DNA of 34,858 bases from assembly GCA_002450165.1 (NCBI GenBank), contig DJYQ01000004.1, positions 1-34,858 of the forward strand. The letters are read 5' to 3'. The DNA comes from Prevotellaceae bacterium UBA6974 (GTDB taxonomy: Bacteria > Bacteroidota > Bacteroidia > Bacteroidales > Bacteroidaceae). Made by a program: the position numbers and the translations under genes. Positions 1 through 9,115 of the stretch are shown in pieces. Positions within the stretch are counted from its first letter, which is position 1. Each line of letters opens with the position of its first letter. Under the pieces are notes generated by a model. That model searched no databases. It was not told the origin of the DNA and saw nothing but the letters and a program-made list of their open reading frames with translations.

Positions 1-1023
1 GCTTCCGACTCTCTTGTTATAGAACGTGTCGTCAACGTTGTAGCGCAGGAATACCAACAGCTCGGGATAGTCATCAAGGGGATAGATGTAATCCATCATA
101 TCGTCTCCGAACAGTAGGGGTTGTCTCATTTCCTCGTCCGTGCATGCCCTGATTTCGCTGGGATCGATATAGCTACTGCCATCATACTTCTTCTGGTTTC
201 CGGTACTCCTGACACCATCCAGACGGTCAAAGAAGAAATTGTGTATCATAGGTTGTCCGTAGCGCTCTCCGGCAATAGCTCCGAAGTAGTCGTCTCCGTC
301 ATGCTGGACCCGTCCGGTAAAATAGCAGTGTGACACTTTAGATGTACGGTCGTCGCCCTGCTCTATCTTGCCGACAATGCCGCCTACCTGTGCGTCGGCT
401 TTGACCGTGACGTCCCTGACATAGCAATATTCTATGTCGTTGTGGTTGTTGGTCATATAGCCGCAGATGCCGCCAAACTCGTCGTTGCCACTCTCGTACT
501 GCCTCACGCTTCCTCCCACCACGGCACAGTGGGAGATGGTGCTATGGTTAAACATTTGGCCGCATATAGCACCGATGTGACAGTCGTCACCGTCGCCGGC
601 GCGGATGTCCACATTCACCAACTTGAGGTTCATGACTTTGCCGTTGTCCATCTTGCCGAAGAGTCCACGATTGTCGTCGTTCCCTACGATTGCCAGGTTA
701 CGGATAATGTGTCCCTGTCCGTCGAAAGTTCCGCCAAACTTGTTGTCGTCGTTCCATCCGATGGTGTATGCATTGAAATTGATGTTGTTCAAGTCAATAT
801 CGGTCGTCAGTTTGATGGTGTAGCCTTTATAGCCCTGATCACCATCATCATAGCTTCCCCACTTGGTTCTCAGGCCTGCAAGCTGGGCAGCATTGGTGAC
901 ATAGAGTGTTCTACCTGATTGTACAGGGGCTTCTGTTGAGCCGTCCCATACACTGATGTCCTGAGCCTGAACAGTGGCGGCTGCCACTGCCATCAGCAGT
1001 ATTGCAAATATGGTATTCTTCAT
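1..1023 (-). CDS. Secreted GLUG-repeat protein, 3' end outside window
   Basis: The frame is open from an ATG at 1023 to the window edge (341 codons, no stop), so the C-terminus is missing. Residues 1-21 form a signal peptide (short basic start, hydrophobic core, then AQA-like cleavage region before D22). Around residues 96-121 is a 'GGTFDGQGHIIRNL...GLFG' block. Four GLUG-like repeats follow, each starting with a [IFV]G[AG]I[CVA]G motif, at about 150, 183, 213 and 247. This pattern is known from Bacteroidota surface and secreted beta-solenoid proteins. It probably acts outside the cell, but binding or adhesion is only a guess. It lies 29 nt downstream of the 1706-residue secreted protein and is probably cotranscribed with it. 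Many surface proteins of this type end in a T9SS sorting domain, which cannot be seen here. Confidence 0.8.
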   Translation of the reverse strand, partial: MKNTIFAILLMAVAAATVQAQDISVWDGSTEAPVQSGRTLYVTNAAQLAGLRTKWGSYDDGDQGYKGYTIKLTTDIDLNNINFNAYTIGWNDDNKFGGTFDGQGHIIRNLAIVGNDDNRGLFGKMDNGKVMNLKLVNVDIRAGDGDDCHIGAICGQMFNHSTISHCAVVGGSVRQYESGNDEFGGICGYMTNNHNDIEYCYVRDVTVKADAQVGGIVGKIEQGDDRTSKVSHCYFTGRVQHDGDDYFGAIAGERYGQPMIHNFFFDRLDGVRSTGNQKKYDGSSYIDPSEIRACTDEEMRQPLLFGDDMMDYIYPLDDYPELLVFLRYNVDDTFYNKRVGS

Positions 1024-1052
1024 TTGTCCTGAACTACTTTGATGATTGAATA

Positions 1053-4000
1053 TTAGAATACAAACTTGACGGTTTCGTCATCTGTCGAGACAAGGCCTAC
1101 TCCACTGCCCACAGGTGCGTTGAAGGTGGCTCTGCCGCTTTCGTCGGCCTGTTGGCGTGCTATGATGGCTCCGTTGGCCTGATAGAGACGTATCTGCTGG
1201 TTGGACTTGACGCCTGTTACTATCAGGGTGCTGCCAACGCGGCTGACATGCATACTGGTGCCTTCGTCTCCGTTTTCGTGTACGTTTTCGACAGATGTCG
1301 GTACAGATGATGGGTAAAGTGTCACTACGCCGCTGTTTTTGCTGCCGGAGTATGTCTTTGGAATCAGTCGCATGTACTGTCCGGTTTCGGGATCCCTGCA
1401 TACCAGTGTTGCACCGACGTACAGTTCTTCCTTCTCGGTAACTGCGGGAACGGTAATGGTTACATAACCTGCGCGGTAGCTGCCGTAGTCGAGCATGTAG
1501 CCATTGCCCTGGGCAACGGGTACTCGGTGGCTGAACAGTACCTTTGTCTCGTAGTTGCTGTGGCTGGCGCCCGAATTGTTATATACGAGGGAACTGTAGC
1601 TCTTTTCCTTGAGTCCCACGATAACGGCGAAACTTCCGCTCAGACTGCGACGGTTGTAGCTGCGCACACATATAGTGATATGGTTATCGCCATTCTTGTC
1701 AACTCGCTGTCCTGCAACGAAACATTCGAACCGCGGATTGTAGGGGTAGAACTTGCGTGTGTGCTGTTCGTAAACGTGGTCTTCCTTGTTACTGCTGCCC
1801 TTGCGACCGCCAATGCGTGCTGCCCTGCGTGCCAGGTAGCGTGCATAGCTCTGCTCCTGAACGCCCAGAATATCATCGTACTTGACATACATGGTGGTGT
1901 TCACGCCCGTACCTATTATATAAGGTATGGTGATGCGCTGCTTGACACTGGAGCCTGCATTGATGATTGTATTAATGGGGTACTGCTTGTCTATGCCGTC
2001 AATCTTAAGCACGCATTCGCTGATGTTGGACGTGCCGTAGTTGTTGACTGTCACGAGCAGTGTTATCTCGTCAGTATTGCACTGGAATCCCTGGTTGTTC
2101 TCGCTATCAAACTGTATGGTGTAGTTGAAGGCGTTACCGAAATAGGATACCGTCTTGTTGAGCTGGGACACGCCCAGACTGTCAACGGCTACGTAGCAGA
2201 CTTGTATCTTTTCGTTGGTCATGTATCCGTCGAAACCGAAAATGCTGTTGGATTTCGGCAGCCGGACGGTTGTCATTGGTGTGCCGATGCCGAAGCCGCC
2301 ATCCTTGTTGGGTACAAGGCGTGCTGCCATAAGTCGCATGGATGTGCTGTCGCTGGCCATCGGTATCTCGCGCCATAACAGGGCTACGTTGTTGAGTGAC
2401 TGTGCCTCCAGGTCGGGAACGATGCGGAAATCATCGACATTGACATTGTTGAGTATAATGGATGTGTTGATTCCGTCCTTGGCCTTGCCGTCCATGCCAT
2501 AGCTCTTGACGCGGAAGTTGGTTCCGCTTCCGATTGTATCGATTGGAGTTGCCCAGGCAAGTACATTGAGGTCTCCGATACGGCGCATACGCATCAGCTG
2601 GTCGGTCTGCTCTATGTCGTGCATGGTGACGTTGCCTGCGGCATCGACTGTCATGCAGATATTCTCGTTGTCCTTGTCGTTGGATGCCTTGCGGGCAATG
2701 ATATATGCTGTATTACCGTCGTATGTGATATGGTAGTCCTTCAGTGCACAGCTTTCGTCAAGCGTCATAAGCGGTATGGGGGCGCTCCATGTCTCGTTGC
2801 CGTCATAGCGTGACATCATAAGCTGGCCGTGCATGACAAGGTCGGTAATCTGTACCGTGTCGTCGGGGTTCACCCAGCTGCCCTTTTCCAGGAGTCCTTC
2901 CTGCCAGATGCCTACGCCTGTTCCGTTGTCGGCAAGTGCTACGCGTGGATTGAAGGAGGTTGTCTCGGGTGAGGAGTAAACGGGCTGGGGACTGTACCAC
3001 TTGGTGCCTGGCAGCTTCCTGGTGTAGTATATTCCATATACGCGGCTGGCGCGCTTGACTGTTTCGTCAACATGCAGGGTGTCATCCAGGTCTTCCTGGG
3101 CTATCTTGTCCGTAGCCTGCTCGAGCAGTACCAGGTCAAGTCCCGGAATTGACGCTGCGTCGTAGCTGGTGCATCCGCCCAAACGCCATGCGGACAGGTA
3201 GATGGGGGTGCCTGTGGGTGCTACCTCGACGGTATAGTCGTTGGGGTTCTCGTAGCTACCCTGATATACTATGCTGTCTCCGCCGGCAAGGAACTTGACG
3301 GGCTCGTTGAAATCTACGCGACTGGTAACGAATTCTCCTGGAAGCGTGACGCCTGTCTTGCGCATATTCTTGTTGGTTGTTCCGCTTGGATCGTCGGAAT
3401 CGCTTAGGTAGTAAACAAAATTCTTGTGGAATGGGTTCTTGAAATTCTTGGGTTTGATAAGGTACTGCTTTACTGCTGTTCGTCCCAAATCCTTGGAACC
3501 GCGCTTGCTCCACCCAAAGGCCTTGAGCTTGTAGTAAACGCCCAGACCGCCGAACCAACTGTAGGCACTGCCCGAGAAGCTGTTGCGAAGGTCCAGACGG
3601 CATCCTGTGGCATATTTGAAACCGATGCCTGCGCCAACTTCGACTCCTGCCTCGGCTGATGCTATGCCGATATCAAGCTTGGCTCTGGCCTGACCCTTGA
3701 CAAAGGCTTGTCCGTTGAACTTGAAGGCAAGTATGTGGTTCTTCCACGGTGCTATGTCTCCCTCGGTGTTGTAGAAGGAGAAGATGCCGGTATTGACGCC
3801 AACCGATACTCCTGCACCTATTGACATTTGCAGGGGCGAGATAAACTGCTTGAATATCTTGCCGACGGTACCACTGTAGAATTTGGACAGGGACTTGGTC
3901 CAGTCGGCACCACCTCCGTTAGCGCTTGCAAGATTTGCGACCATCTCGAGGAAATCAAGTTTCATGCCGGCGTTCACACTTACCTCGGCGCGAAGACCTG

Positions 4001-6173
4001 TCTCGTCAACAAAGTCAAGGCCTACCAGATACTGCCCCCAGTCCGTTGGCCTGAACCTGATCAGGGACAGTGGAAGACTGTATTTTGTATATGCTTCGGC
4101 GTAGGCATTGATATTGAAATTCTTTTTCAAGATGCTTTTGGCTGCTTCTTCGTCCTTCTTTGGGTTGAAGGCCTCGGACAAGTCCTGAACCTCGGTATCG
4201 AGCTCGCCGCTGGAACTCATGGTTACTGCCAAATCGTTTTTATTTTCGGGACTGAGGTTGCTCTTGCCGCTGATAACATCATAGAAAACACCGGCACCCA
4301 GTGCAAATGTCATTGACAGTTTCTTGGACCTGAAGAAATCCATATCCAGTACAAAACGCATATAAAGTGGCGGATTGAGTGGAATCCTGACGTTCAGGCT
4401 GGGAGCCCCGCCTGGCAATACGTTAGTAATCCAGTCGCCGCCGGCTTTTTGGGCATCGTCGCCTTCTAAATGTTTTTTGGTGGCTTCCCTTGCTCCCTTT
4501 TCCAGTTCGTCAATATCTATGAATGTGTTTGACAGGATGGGTAGCTGCCTGACAATTTCTCCGTCGAAGGCTACTGCAGGACGTCCCGAAGTGTAGATTG
4601 CGAGATAATTGCACAGGTCAAAGTCGGTCGTCCAGAAACTGTAGTCGAACAGTGGAGAATAGACTACATCGGTATAACCGTCCAGGGTGTCCTTGAGTAT
4701 TTCGTTCTTCTCGGCAGGATTAATGACCTTCCTGAGCGTAATGGTGTTGTCATTCTTGTTTGTAGGGGACACGATGGCAACCTTCAGCCGAGCATAGTTC
4801 TCGCATATCATTCCATTTACCCATTTCATGGTGTCCAGATGCGAGGCATACTCGTCATAGTCAACAGTCTCGGCAAGAACCACTGGCAAGATATCTGCCT
4901 GCTGGATTTCGGTGACGTAGAACTCGCCACGGAAGTCTGTTGTGGGTTTCAACGAGGAGAGTATTGCCGACGTCACGGTTGGTGAGGTGATGGGGGCTTC
5001 GATGGATTGGAGGAAGATATCTACCTCCTCGGACTCTCTGCTGATAATACCTGTATCATGGTCGTAGGAACCGGGGTACAGGCAGAGTGCTGGCAGGTAG
5101 CCGTCACGGTAGCACTCGATGGTGCAGGGCTCGCCGTCGGTAAGGATGTACAGGCGTTCGCTCTCAGGGTCCTTGCCCCAATCTAACAGTTTTTCACCGA
5201 TGGGTTTGTTCTTCATGTCTGCGAGTACGGCATGCATGGTGAGGCCGGTGATATCGTTGTATGGCTTATTGTCCAGGAACAGGTTTACCCATAGTGTGTC
5301 ATGATGGGAGAACAGTCGCGAATCAAGATAGGTGGGATTAGGTGCATCCAGACGCTTGTGCTTGCCGAAAGGCATCTGGGGACCTGACTCTACGTATATC
5401 GAATTGTCATTTATATGGGTAACGGCATCCCTTGCCCACGTTTCATGCTTGAGCTTGATGCGCTTGAAGTTGTCAACACGCAAGTATGCTTCGACCAGGT
5501 CACCATCTTTATAGTCGTAGAAGGTGTACAGTTTGTCAACAAGCATATTATTGATGTAGCAGGTATCGCTCTTCTGCGTTTCCCTGTTGTAGTATATCGT
5601 CTGCAAGTCATAGTCACCGGGTATGATTCGGCTCTTGTCGAGCATCACGGTACGCACGGACTGTGACCCATAGCTGTGACCGTAGAACAAGTATGACTTG
5701 GCTGTCTCCTCGCCCATGCCTTGCGGCCAGATTTTTACCTCGAACTGTGTCTCGCCGATGGGAGGCATGATGTAAACGTAATTATCGGCCGAAAACAGCT
5801 TGGATATATTCTTCGTGGCATCTGTTGAACTGTTGATGGTTGTCACACGGACATAGAAGGGGCGTTTTCCCTGTGCCTTGTCAAGGCGCAGCACAACGTA
5901 CTGATTGTCGCGTGCCTGGTAAATCTGATTGTAGAACCCTACTGTATCCTTTGGCGCAGGATCGTAGAACAGGTTGATAAGGGCATCCATTTCCTCTCGG
6001 TTGTCCTGGATAACGTGATCAATCACCTGCCACTGGAACTGGCTGATGTCTGCCCATGAGTCAAGCTGACCCATGTTGACTGCGCGCTCTACTGTAAAAT
6101 CATCTGCCAAAACACTGCTGATTGACAGACAGAGAAACGCAAGAATTTGGAACAATCTGTTTCTCATTTCCAT
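1053..6173 (-). CDS. Very large secreted protein of unknown function (1706 aa)
   Basis: I do not recognise this protein. Residues 1-23 are a clear signal peptide (MRNRLFQILAFLCLSISSV, then LADD). The rest has no obvious membrane helix and looks beta-rich. Residues about 640-960 are glycine-rich with alternating hydrophobics (AEAGVEVGAGIGFKYATG). Residues about 1080-1330 read like propeller or WD-type strands (GVGIWQEG, YHITYDGNTAYIIAR). Residues about 1375-1440 resemble a CARDB/Ig-like domain (NNYGTSNISECVLKIDG). The last 70 residues (VGSTLIVTGVKSNQQIRLYQ ... ETVKFVF) resemble a type A T9SS C-terminal sorting domain. This suggests a surface or exported protein. The 151-nt upstream gap is AT-rich and has only a poor promoter match. 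The GLUG-repeat gene follows 29 nt later. Coding is certain; function is unknown. Confidence 0.85.
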   Translation of the reverse strand: MEMRNRLFQILAFLCLSISSVLADDFTVERAVNMGQLDSWADISQFQWQVIDHVIQDNREEMDALINLFYDPAPKDTVGFYNQIYQARDNQYVVLRLDKAQGKRPFYVRVTTINSSTDATKNISKLFSADNYVYIMPPIGETQFEVKIWPQGMGEETAKSYLFYGHSYGSQSVRTVMLDKSRIIPGDYDLQTIYYNRETQKSDTCYINNMLVDKLYTFYDYKDGDLVEAYLRVDNFKRIKLKHETWARDAVTHINDNSIYVESGPQMPFGKHKRLDAPNPTYLDSRLFSHHDTLWVNLFLDNKPYNDITGLTMHAVLADMKNKPIGEKLLDWGKDPESERLYILTDGEPCTIECYRDGYLPALCLYPGSYDHDTGIISRESEEVDIFLQSIEAPITSPTVTSAILSSLKPTTDFRGEFYVTEIQQADILPVVLAETVDYDEYASHLDTMKWVNGMICENYARLKVAIVSPTNKNDNTITLRKVINPAEKNEILKDTLDGYTDVVYSPLFDYSFWTTDFDLCNYLAIYTSGRPAVAFDGEIVRQLPILSNTFIDIDELEKGAREATKKHLEGDDAQKAGGDWITNVLPGGAPSLNVRIPLNPPLYMRFVLDMDFFRSKKLSMTFALGAGVFYDVISGKSNLSPENKNDLAVTMSSSGELDTEVQDLSEAFNPKKDEEAAKSILKKNFNINAYAEAYTKYSLPLSLIRFRPTDWGQYLVGLDFVDETGLRAEVSVNAGMKLDFLEMVANLASANGGGADWTKSLSKFYSGTVGKIFKQFISPLQMSIGAGVSVGVNTGIFSFYNTEGDIAPWKNHILAFKFNGQAFVKGQARAKLDIGIASAEAGVEVGAGIGFKYATGCRLDLRNSFSGSAYSWFGGLGVYYKLKAFGWSKRGSKDLGRTAVKQYLIKPKNFKNPFHKNFVYYLSDSDDPSGTTNKNMRKTGVTLPGEFVTSRVDFNEPVKFLAGGDSIVYQGSYENPNDYTVEVAPTGTPIYLSAWRLGGCTSYDAASIPGLDLVLLEQATDKIAQEDLDDTLHVDETVKRASRVYGIYYTRKLPGTKWYSPQPVYSSPETTSFNPRVALADNGTGVGIWQEGLLEKGSWVNPDDTVQITDLVMHGQLMMSRYDGNETWSAPIPLMTLDESCALKDYHITYDGNTAYIIARKASNDKDNENICMTVDAAGNVTMHDIEQTDQLMRMRRIGDLNVLAWATPIDTIGSGTNFRVKSYGMDGKAKDGINTSIILNNVNVDDFRIVPDLEAQSLNNVALLWREIPMASDSTSMRLMAARLVPNKDGGFGIGTPMTTVRLPKSNSIFGFDGYMTNEKIQVCYVAVDSLGVSQLNKTVSYFGNAFNYTIQFDSENNQGFQCNTDEITLLVTVNNYGTSNISECVLKIDGIDKQYPINTIINAGSSVKQRITIPYIIGTGVNTTMYVKYDDILGVQEQSYARYLARRAARIGGRKGSSNKEDHVYEQHTRKFYPYNPRFECFVAGQRVDKNGDNHITICVRSYNRRSLSGSFAVIVGLKEKSYSSLVYNNSGASHSNYETKVLFSHRVPVAQGNGYMLDYGSYRAGYVTITVPAVTEKEELYVGATLVCRDPETGQYMRLIPKTYSGSKNSGVVTLYPSSVPTSVENVHENGDEGTSMHVSRVGSTLIVTGVKSNQQIRLYQANGAIIARQQADESGRATFNAPVGSGVGLVSTDDETVKFVF

Positions 6174-6324
6174 ATTTTTTAAGGTTAATCTTCGGTTTTG
6201 TGAGCATAAAAATACAATAAAGATTATTTACCAAAAAAATATGGAATTGCTTTTTTGTTGCAGAGTGGATAAAAAGATGGAAAATTTTACCTAAAGTGGA
6301 TTTGTTTTACCCCCATTTCCTAAT

Positions 6325-6555
6325 TTAGGGTACTGGGTCGTAACCATGGCCTCCCCAGGGATGGCAACGCAGAACCCGACGAATTGCGAGCCAAGTTCCA
6401 CGTAGGGGACCATGTTTGCGAATGGCCTCGACTGCATATTGGCTGCATGTCGGTGTGAAGCGGCATGACGGAGGTGTAATGGGGGAAATGCAGCGCTGAT
6501 AGAACCGTATGGGCAGTATGAGCAGGGTTACAATGATTGTCCTGAGGATGTGCAT
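6325..6555 (-). CDS. yidD: Membrane protein insertion efficiency factor YidD
   Basis: This 76-residue protein matches the YidD family over its full length. It has an N-terminal hydrophobic/amphipathic segment (residues 5-20). The conserved core CRFTPTCSQYAVEAIRKHG sits at about residues 31-49. The family-typical CHPWGGHGYDPVP ends the protein. YidD is thought to help YidC/Sec insert inner-membrane proteins from the cytoplasmic face. Its start lies 28 nt inside rnpA, so the two genes are translationally linked, as in many bacteria. No alternative start fits better. It is the last gene of the long minus-strand housekeeping run. Confidence 0.96.
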   Translation of the reverse strand: MHILRTIIVTLLILPIRFYQRCISPITPPSCRFTPTCSQYAVEAIRKHGPLRGTWLAIRRVLRCHPWGGHGYDPVP

Positions 6556-6920
6556 GTAGTGGTGTATATCCTGTTGAGTATATTGCGTATGCCTGATGCT
6601 ATGGCTTGACTGTCCTTGTGATGATTGGATAGCCAGATGAATGCTATGTCCAGATGGGTGTCAAGGTCTTGCAGGATGTGTTTGTTGAGGCGGTAAGCCT
6701 CGCGTACCTGGCGCTTGATGCGGTTACGGTCAACGGCATGGCGGAAAAGGTGCTTGGAAGCGGTGACCATCATACGGTGACATGGCTGTGAATTGGGTCT
6801 GTACACAGCGCGTATGGGATGACAGGTAACGCTGCGTGAGTTCCCGTTTTGAAAAAGCATACCGACAGCAGTGCGTCCCGTTAGCCGCTGGCTTTTGGGC
6901 AGACCATTAAGATTAGGCAT
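6528..6920 (-). CDS. rnpA: Ribonuclease P protein component
   Basis: RnpA binds the RNase P RNA and helps cleave the 5' leader of pre-tRNAs. The RNR signature is visible as AVDRNRIKRQVREAYRLNK. Before it is the usual N-terminal stretch (LPKSQRLTGRTAVGMLFQNG). I chose the ATG at 6920 (130 aa), which starts MPNLNGLPKSQRL and overlaps the end of hemD by 8 nt. The frame is open to an earlier ATG at 6947, but the nine extra residues do not look like the family. rpmH, the usual neighbour in other phyla, is absent; hemD takes that place, as is common in Bacteroidales. Confidence 0.95.
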   Translation of the reverse strand: MPNLNGLPKSQRLTGRTAVGMLFQNGNSRSVTCHPIRAVYRPNSQPCHRMMVTASKHLFRHAVDRNRIKRQVREAYRLNKHILQDLDTHLDIAFIWLSNHHKDSQAIASGIRNILNRIYTTTCTSSGQSL

Positions 6921-7659
6921 TGTTCTGCTCTTTAATGTAGGCATCAAGTGCTGCTGTTATGCTGGGGTATTGTGGTGTGGGTGCCTGTAGGTCCAGACGT
7001 AGTCCTGCATCGCATATACTGCGCGCCGTACTGGGACCGAACGAGGCTATGCGTGTATCACCCTGCTGATAATCAGGAAAATTCTTCAGCAACGAACGTA
7101 TGCCACTGGGACTGAAAAATACAAGCATATCGTAGTCGAACGGTTCGTCCTTGGGTATCTCGTTGCTGACAGTACGGTACATCACCCCCTCGGTGAAATT
7201 GATATTTTTCTGCTTCAGTATCTGTGCAAAGGATGTATTGTGCACATCACTCTGAGGTATGAAGTAGCGCTCGGTCTTATGACGCAGGATGTATGGCATG
7301 AGATCGTCAATCTTGCCGGTTTCACCGAAGAATACCTTGCGTTTACGGTATTGTACGTATTTCTGTATGTAGAGGGATATGGTCTCGGTGATGCAGAAAT
7401 ATTTCATGTCATCGGGGATATCGACTCGCATCTGCTTGCACAGCTGAAAAAAGTGGTCGATTGCATGTCGGCTGGTGAAAATGACAGCTGTGTGCTGGGA
7501 AATGTCTATGTGCTGGTCACGGAACTCGCGCGGAGTGAGACTCTGTACCTTGATAAATGGATGAAAGACAATTTCCACTCCGTACTTGCGCATAATGTCA
7601 TAATAAGGAGATTTATCTGATGATGGCTTGGGTTGCGAAACCAAAATCTTCTTTATCAT
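6913..7659 (-). CDS. hemD: Uroporphyrinogen-III synthase
   Basis: This 248-residue protein has the low-conservation HemD pattern: an N-terminal MIKKILVSQPKP strand, a central TAVIFTSRHAIDHFF segment, and a C-terminal DYDMLVFFSPSGIRSLLKNF segment followed by IASFGPSTARSICDAGL. HemD closes hydroxymethylbilane with inversion of ring D, giving uroporphyrinogen III for haem and corrinoids. The two-domain layout and length fit the family. It sits between a DUF4271 membrane protein (27 nt upstream) and rnpA (8-nt overlap), the standard Bacteroidales arrangement. Identification rests on motifs and context because HemD sequences diverge strongly. Confidence 0.9.
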   Translation of the reverse strand: MIKKILVSQPKPSSDKSPYYDIMRKYGVEIVFHPFIKVQSLTPREFRDQHIDISQHTAVIFTSRHAIDHFFQLCKQMRVDIPDDMKYFCITETISLYIQKYVQYRKRKVFFGETGKIDDLMPYILRHKTERYFIPQSDVHNTSFAQILKQKNINFTEGVMYRTVSNEIPKDEPFDYDMLVFFSPSGIRSLLKNFPDYQQGDTRIASFGPSTARSICDAGLRLDLQAPTPQYPSITAALDAYIKEQNNA

Positions 7660-7686
7660 AATTTTTTCAGTTGTCTTGTTGTCTGT

Positions 7687-8502
7687 TTATACTGTCATTG
7701 CATCAGCAATACCATTCATTATGCCCCAAAGTGCAAGGATAGGTATGGCTTCGAGGGCACAAAGGTATGACAATAAATGTAAAATGCCATAGAATTTCGG
7801 GAAAAATATCTGGTATGTCTTGATGATTACCAGTATTTTTGCCAAAATGAGCATGATAGCTGCGACTGCCAGGGGGTAAACGGGTGTTAAATCAAGATAT
7901 AGGCATATCAGTGTAACTGGCATTAACGCTAATGTTTCGAGGTACAGGACATAGCTGCTTGCCTTATACCATTGCTGTCGGTATATTTTATCAAAAAAGA
8001 CCCAATTGACAAAGGTGTACATGACATGTCGGATAAGGAAATAGGCATAAATGCACCCTGTGCATGCGAGTATCAGGAGATGTGGCGGATTGTTGCCTGG
8101 CATACGTGTGTCAAGAATACTCTGCCGGTAGTAATAGAACAGTATGCTGCCGGTAATACCGAGTATTATGATAAGAAACAGGGGCATGATGCGTTCTATG
8201 GCTGTAGCCGTGCCCTGAAGGTTCTTTTGTAGTGTGGGAAGGAAGAAATCGTGTGTCTCTGCAGACAGGTACCGGCGTGTCTTGCGTATCAGCATCATGA
8301 TGACGAGACAGCATACAATGATTGTTGTATTGATGACATCATCACCATTCATGGTGTATGTGACACGCTCTGCACAATAGCCGTAGGGCTGTACATTTAC
8401 CTCGGCATGTAGCATCCGGTCTTGCAGGAAGCGTCCCTGATTCCAGTAACATGGCAGAGTGCATGCTGCGCTGTCAACACTTTCTTTCGTAGGAATGTGC
8501 AT
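7687..8502 (-). CDS. DUF4271 multi-pass membrane protein
   Basis: This is a membrane protein of about 271 residues, of the kind annotated DUF4271 upstream of hemD in Bacteroidales. After an N-terminal cytoplasmic or periplasmic segment of about 55 residues come roughly six to seven hydrophobic helices (e.g. VINTTIIVCCLVIMMLI, IMPLFLIIILGITGSILFYY, PVTLICLYLDL, YPLAVAAIMLILAKILVII). No catalytic motif is visible and no function is established. The frame is open to an ATG at 8583, which would overlap the LOG-family gene by 56 nt. I prefer the ATG at 8502 (MHIPTKESVDSAAC), 25 nt after that gene ends. Start choice is moderately sure, family is likely. Confidence 0.8.
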   Translation of the reverse strand: MHIPTKESVDSAACTLPCYWNQGRFLQDRMLHAEVNVQPYGYCAERVTYTMNGDDVINTTIIVCCLVIMMLIRKTRRYLSAETHDFFLPTLQKNLQGTATAIERIMPLFLIIILGITGSILFYYYRQSILDTRMPGNNPPHLLILACTGCIYAYFLIRHVMYTFVNWVFFDKIYRQQWYKASSYVLYLETLALMPVTLICLYLDLTPVYPLAVAAIMLILAKILVIIKTYQIFFPKFYGILHLLSYLCALEAIPILALWGIMNGIADAMTV

Positions 8503-8527
8503 TAACTGTTGTAATGAGGGGAGGGGG

Positions 8528-9109
8528 TCAGATTTTGGCAAAGCGACGTACACTACGGTCCCATAGTGGGGTCTCAATGGCAAGGCGCAGGGCTTCCTGC
8601 GGCGTGCTGGCTACTGTGAACGTATCCATGTGTTCCCTTCTCAGGAAATTATCGTTGGATGCTTTCCTCATACATTCAAAGAGTGGGTCATAGAATCCGT
8701 CGGTATTGAGAACTATGATTGGTTTCAGATACAGTCCCAACTGTTTCCAGGTAACCAGTTCGCAGAATTCTGCCATGGTGCCGAATCCGCCGGCGAGTAC
8801 TATGGCTGCGTCGGACATCAGCATCATCTGTTCCTGACGGGTGTGCATATTGCCGGTGGGGATGATTTCCGTCATTCCCTTGTGGTCCCAGCCTTCGGCT
8901 ATCATGAATTCGGGAATAATGCCTATGGCCTTTCCGCCTACTCCCATGCATGCGTCTGCTGCTGCCTGCATCAGTCCCATGTTACCTGCCCCGTTGACAA
9001 GGGTTATGCCTTGCTGCCCCATGAGTCGTCCTAACTCACGGGCAGCCTGGAAGTATTTCTCGGGTATCTGGTTACTGCTGGCGCAGTATAGGCAGATTGA
9101 TTTAATCAT
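8528..9109 (-). CDS. LOG/TIGR00730-family Rossmann protein (nucleoside 5'-monophosphate phosphoribohydrolase-like)
   Basis: The 193-residue protein matches the TIGR00730/LOG family, some members of which hydrolyse nucleoside (cytokinin) 5'-monophosphates to base and ribose 5-phosphate. Visible landmarks are ICLYCASSNQ at the N-terminus, LVNGAGNMGLMQAAADAC (the glycine-rich phosphate-binding region), and TGNMHTRQEQMM with the conserved arginine. LAGGFGTMAEF follows, then WKQLGLYLKPIIVLNTDGFY and a C-terminal helix. The family's PGGxGTxxE motif here has alanine in place of the proline; the catalytic glutamate is kept. The gene starts 6 nt after metK and is surely in the same transcript. The true substrate in Bacteroidota is not known. 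Confidence 0.9.
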   Translation of the reverse strand: MIKSICLYCASSNQIPEKYFQAARELGRLMGQQGITLVNGAGNMGLMQAAADACMGVGGKAIGIIPEFMIAEGWDHKGMTEIIPTGNMHTRQEQMMLMSDAAIVLAGGFGTMAEFCELVTWKQLGLYLKPIIVLNTDGFYDPLFECMRKASNDNFLRREHMDTFTVASTPQEALRLAIETPLWDRSVRRFAKI

Positions 9110-9115
9110 AGTGAA

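Noticed and set aside
1527..2378. 283-codon open frame on the plus strand, and several others antisense to the 1706-residue gene
   Set aside because: It lies wholly inside the minus-strand coding region, has no domain-like pattern and no promoter; it is a by-product of codon use.
6174..6324. Strong promoter before the 1706-residue gene
   Set aside because: Only a TTTG-N17-TATTTTTA arrangement is seen, with short spacing and an imperfect -7 box. A promoter probably exists but cannot be placed with confidence.
8630..9034. 134-codon plus-strand frame over the LOG gene
   Set aside because: Shadow of the opposite strand; the minus-strand product has clear family motifs.
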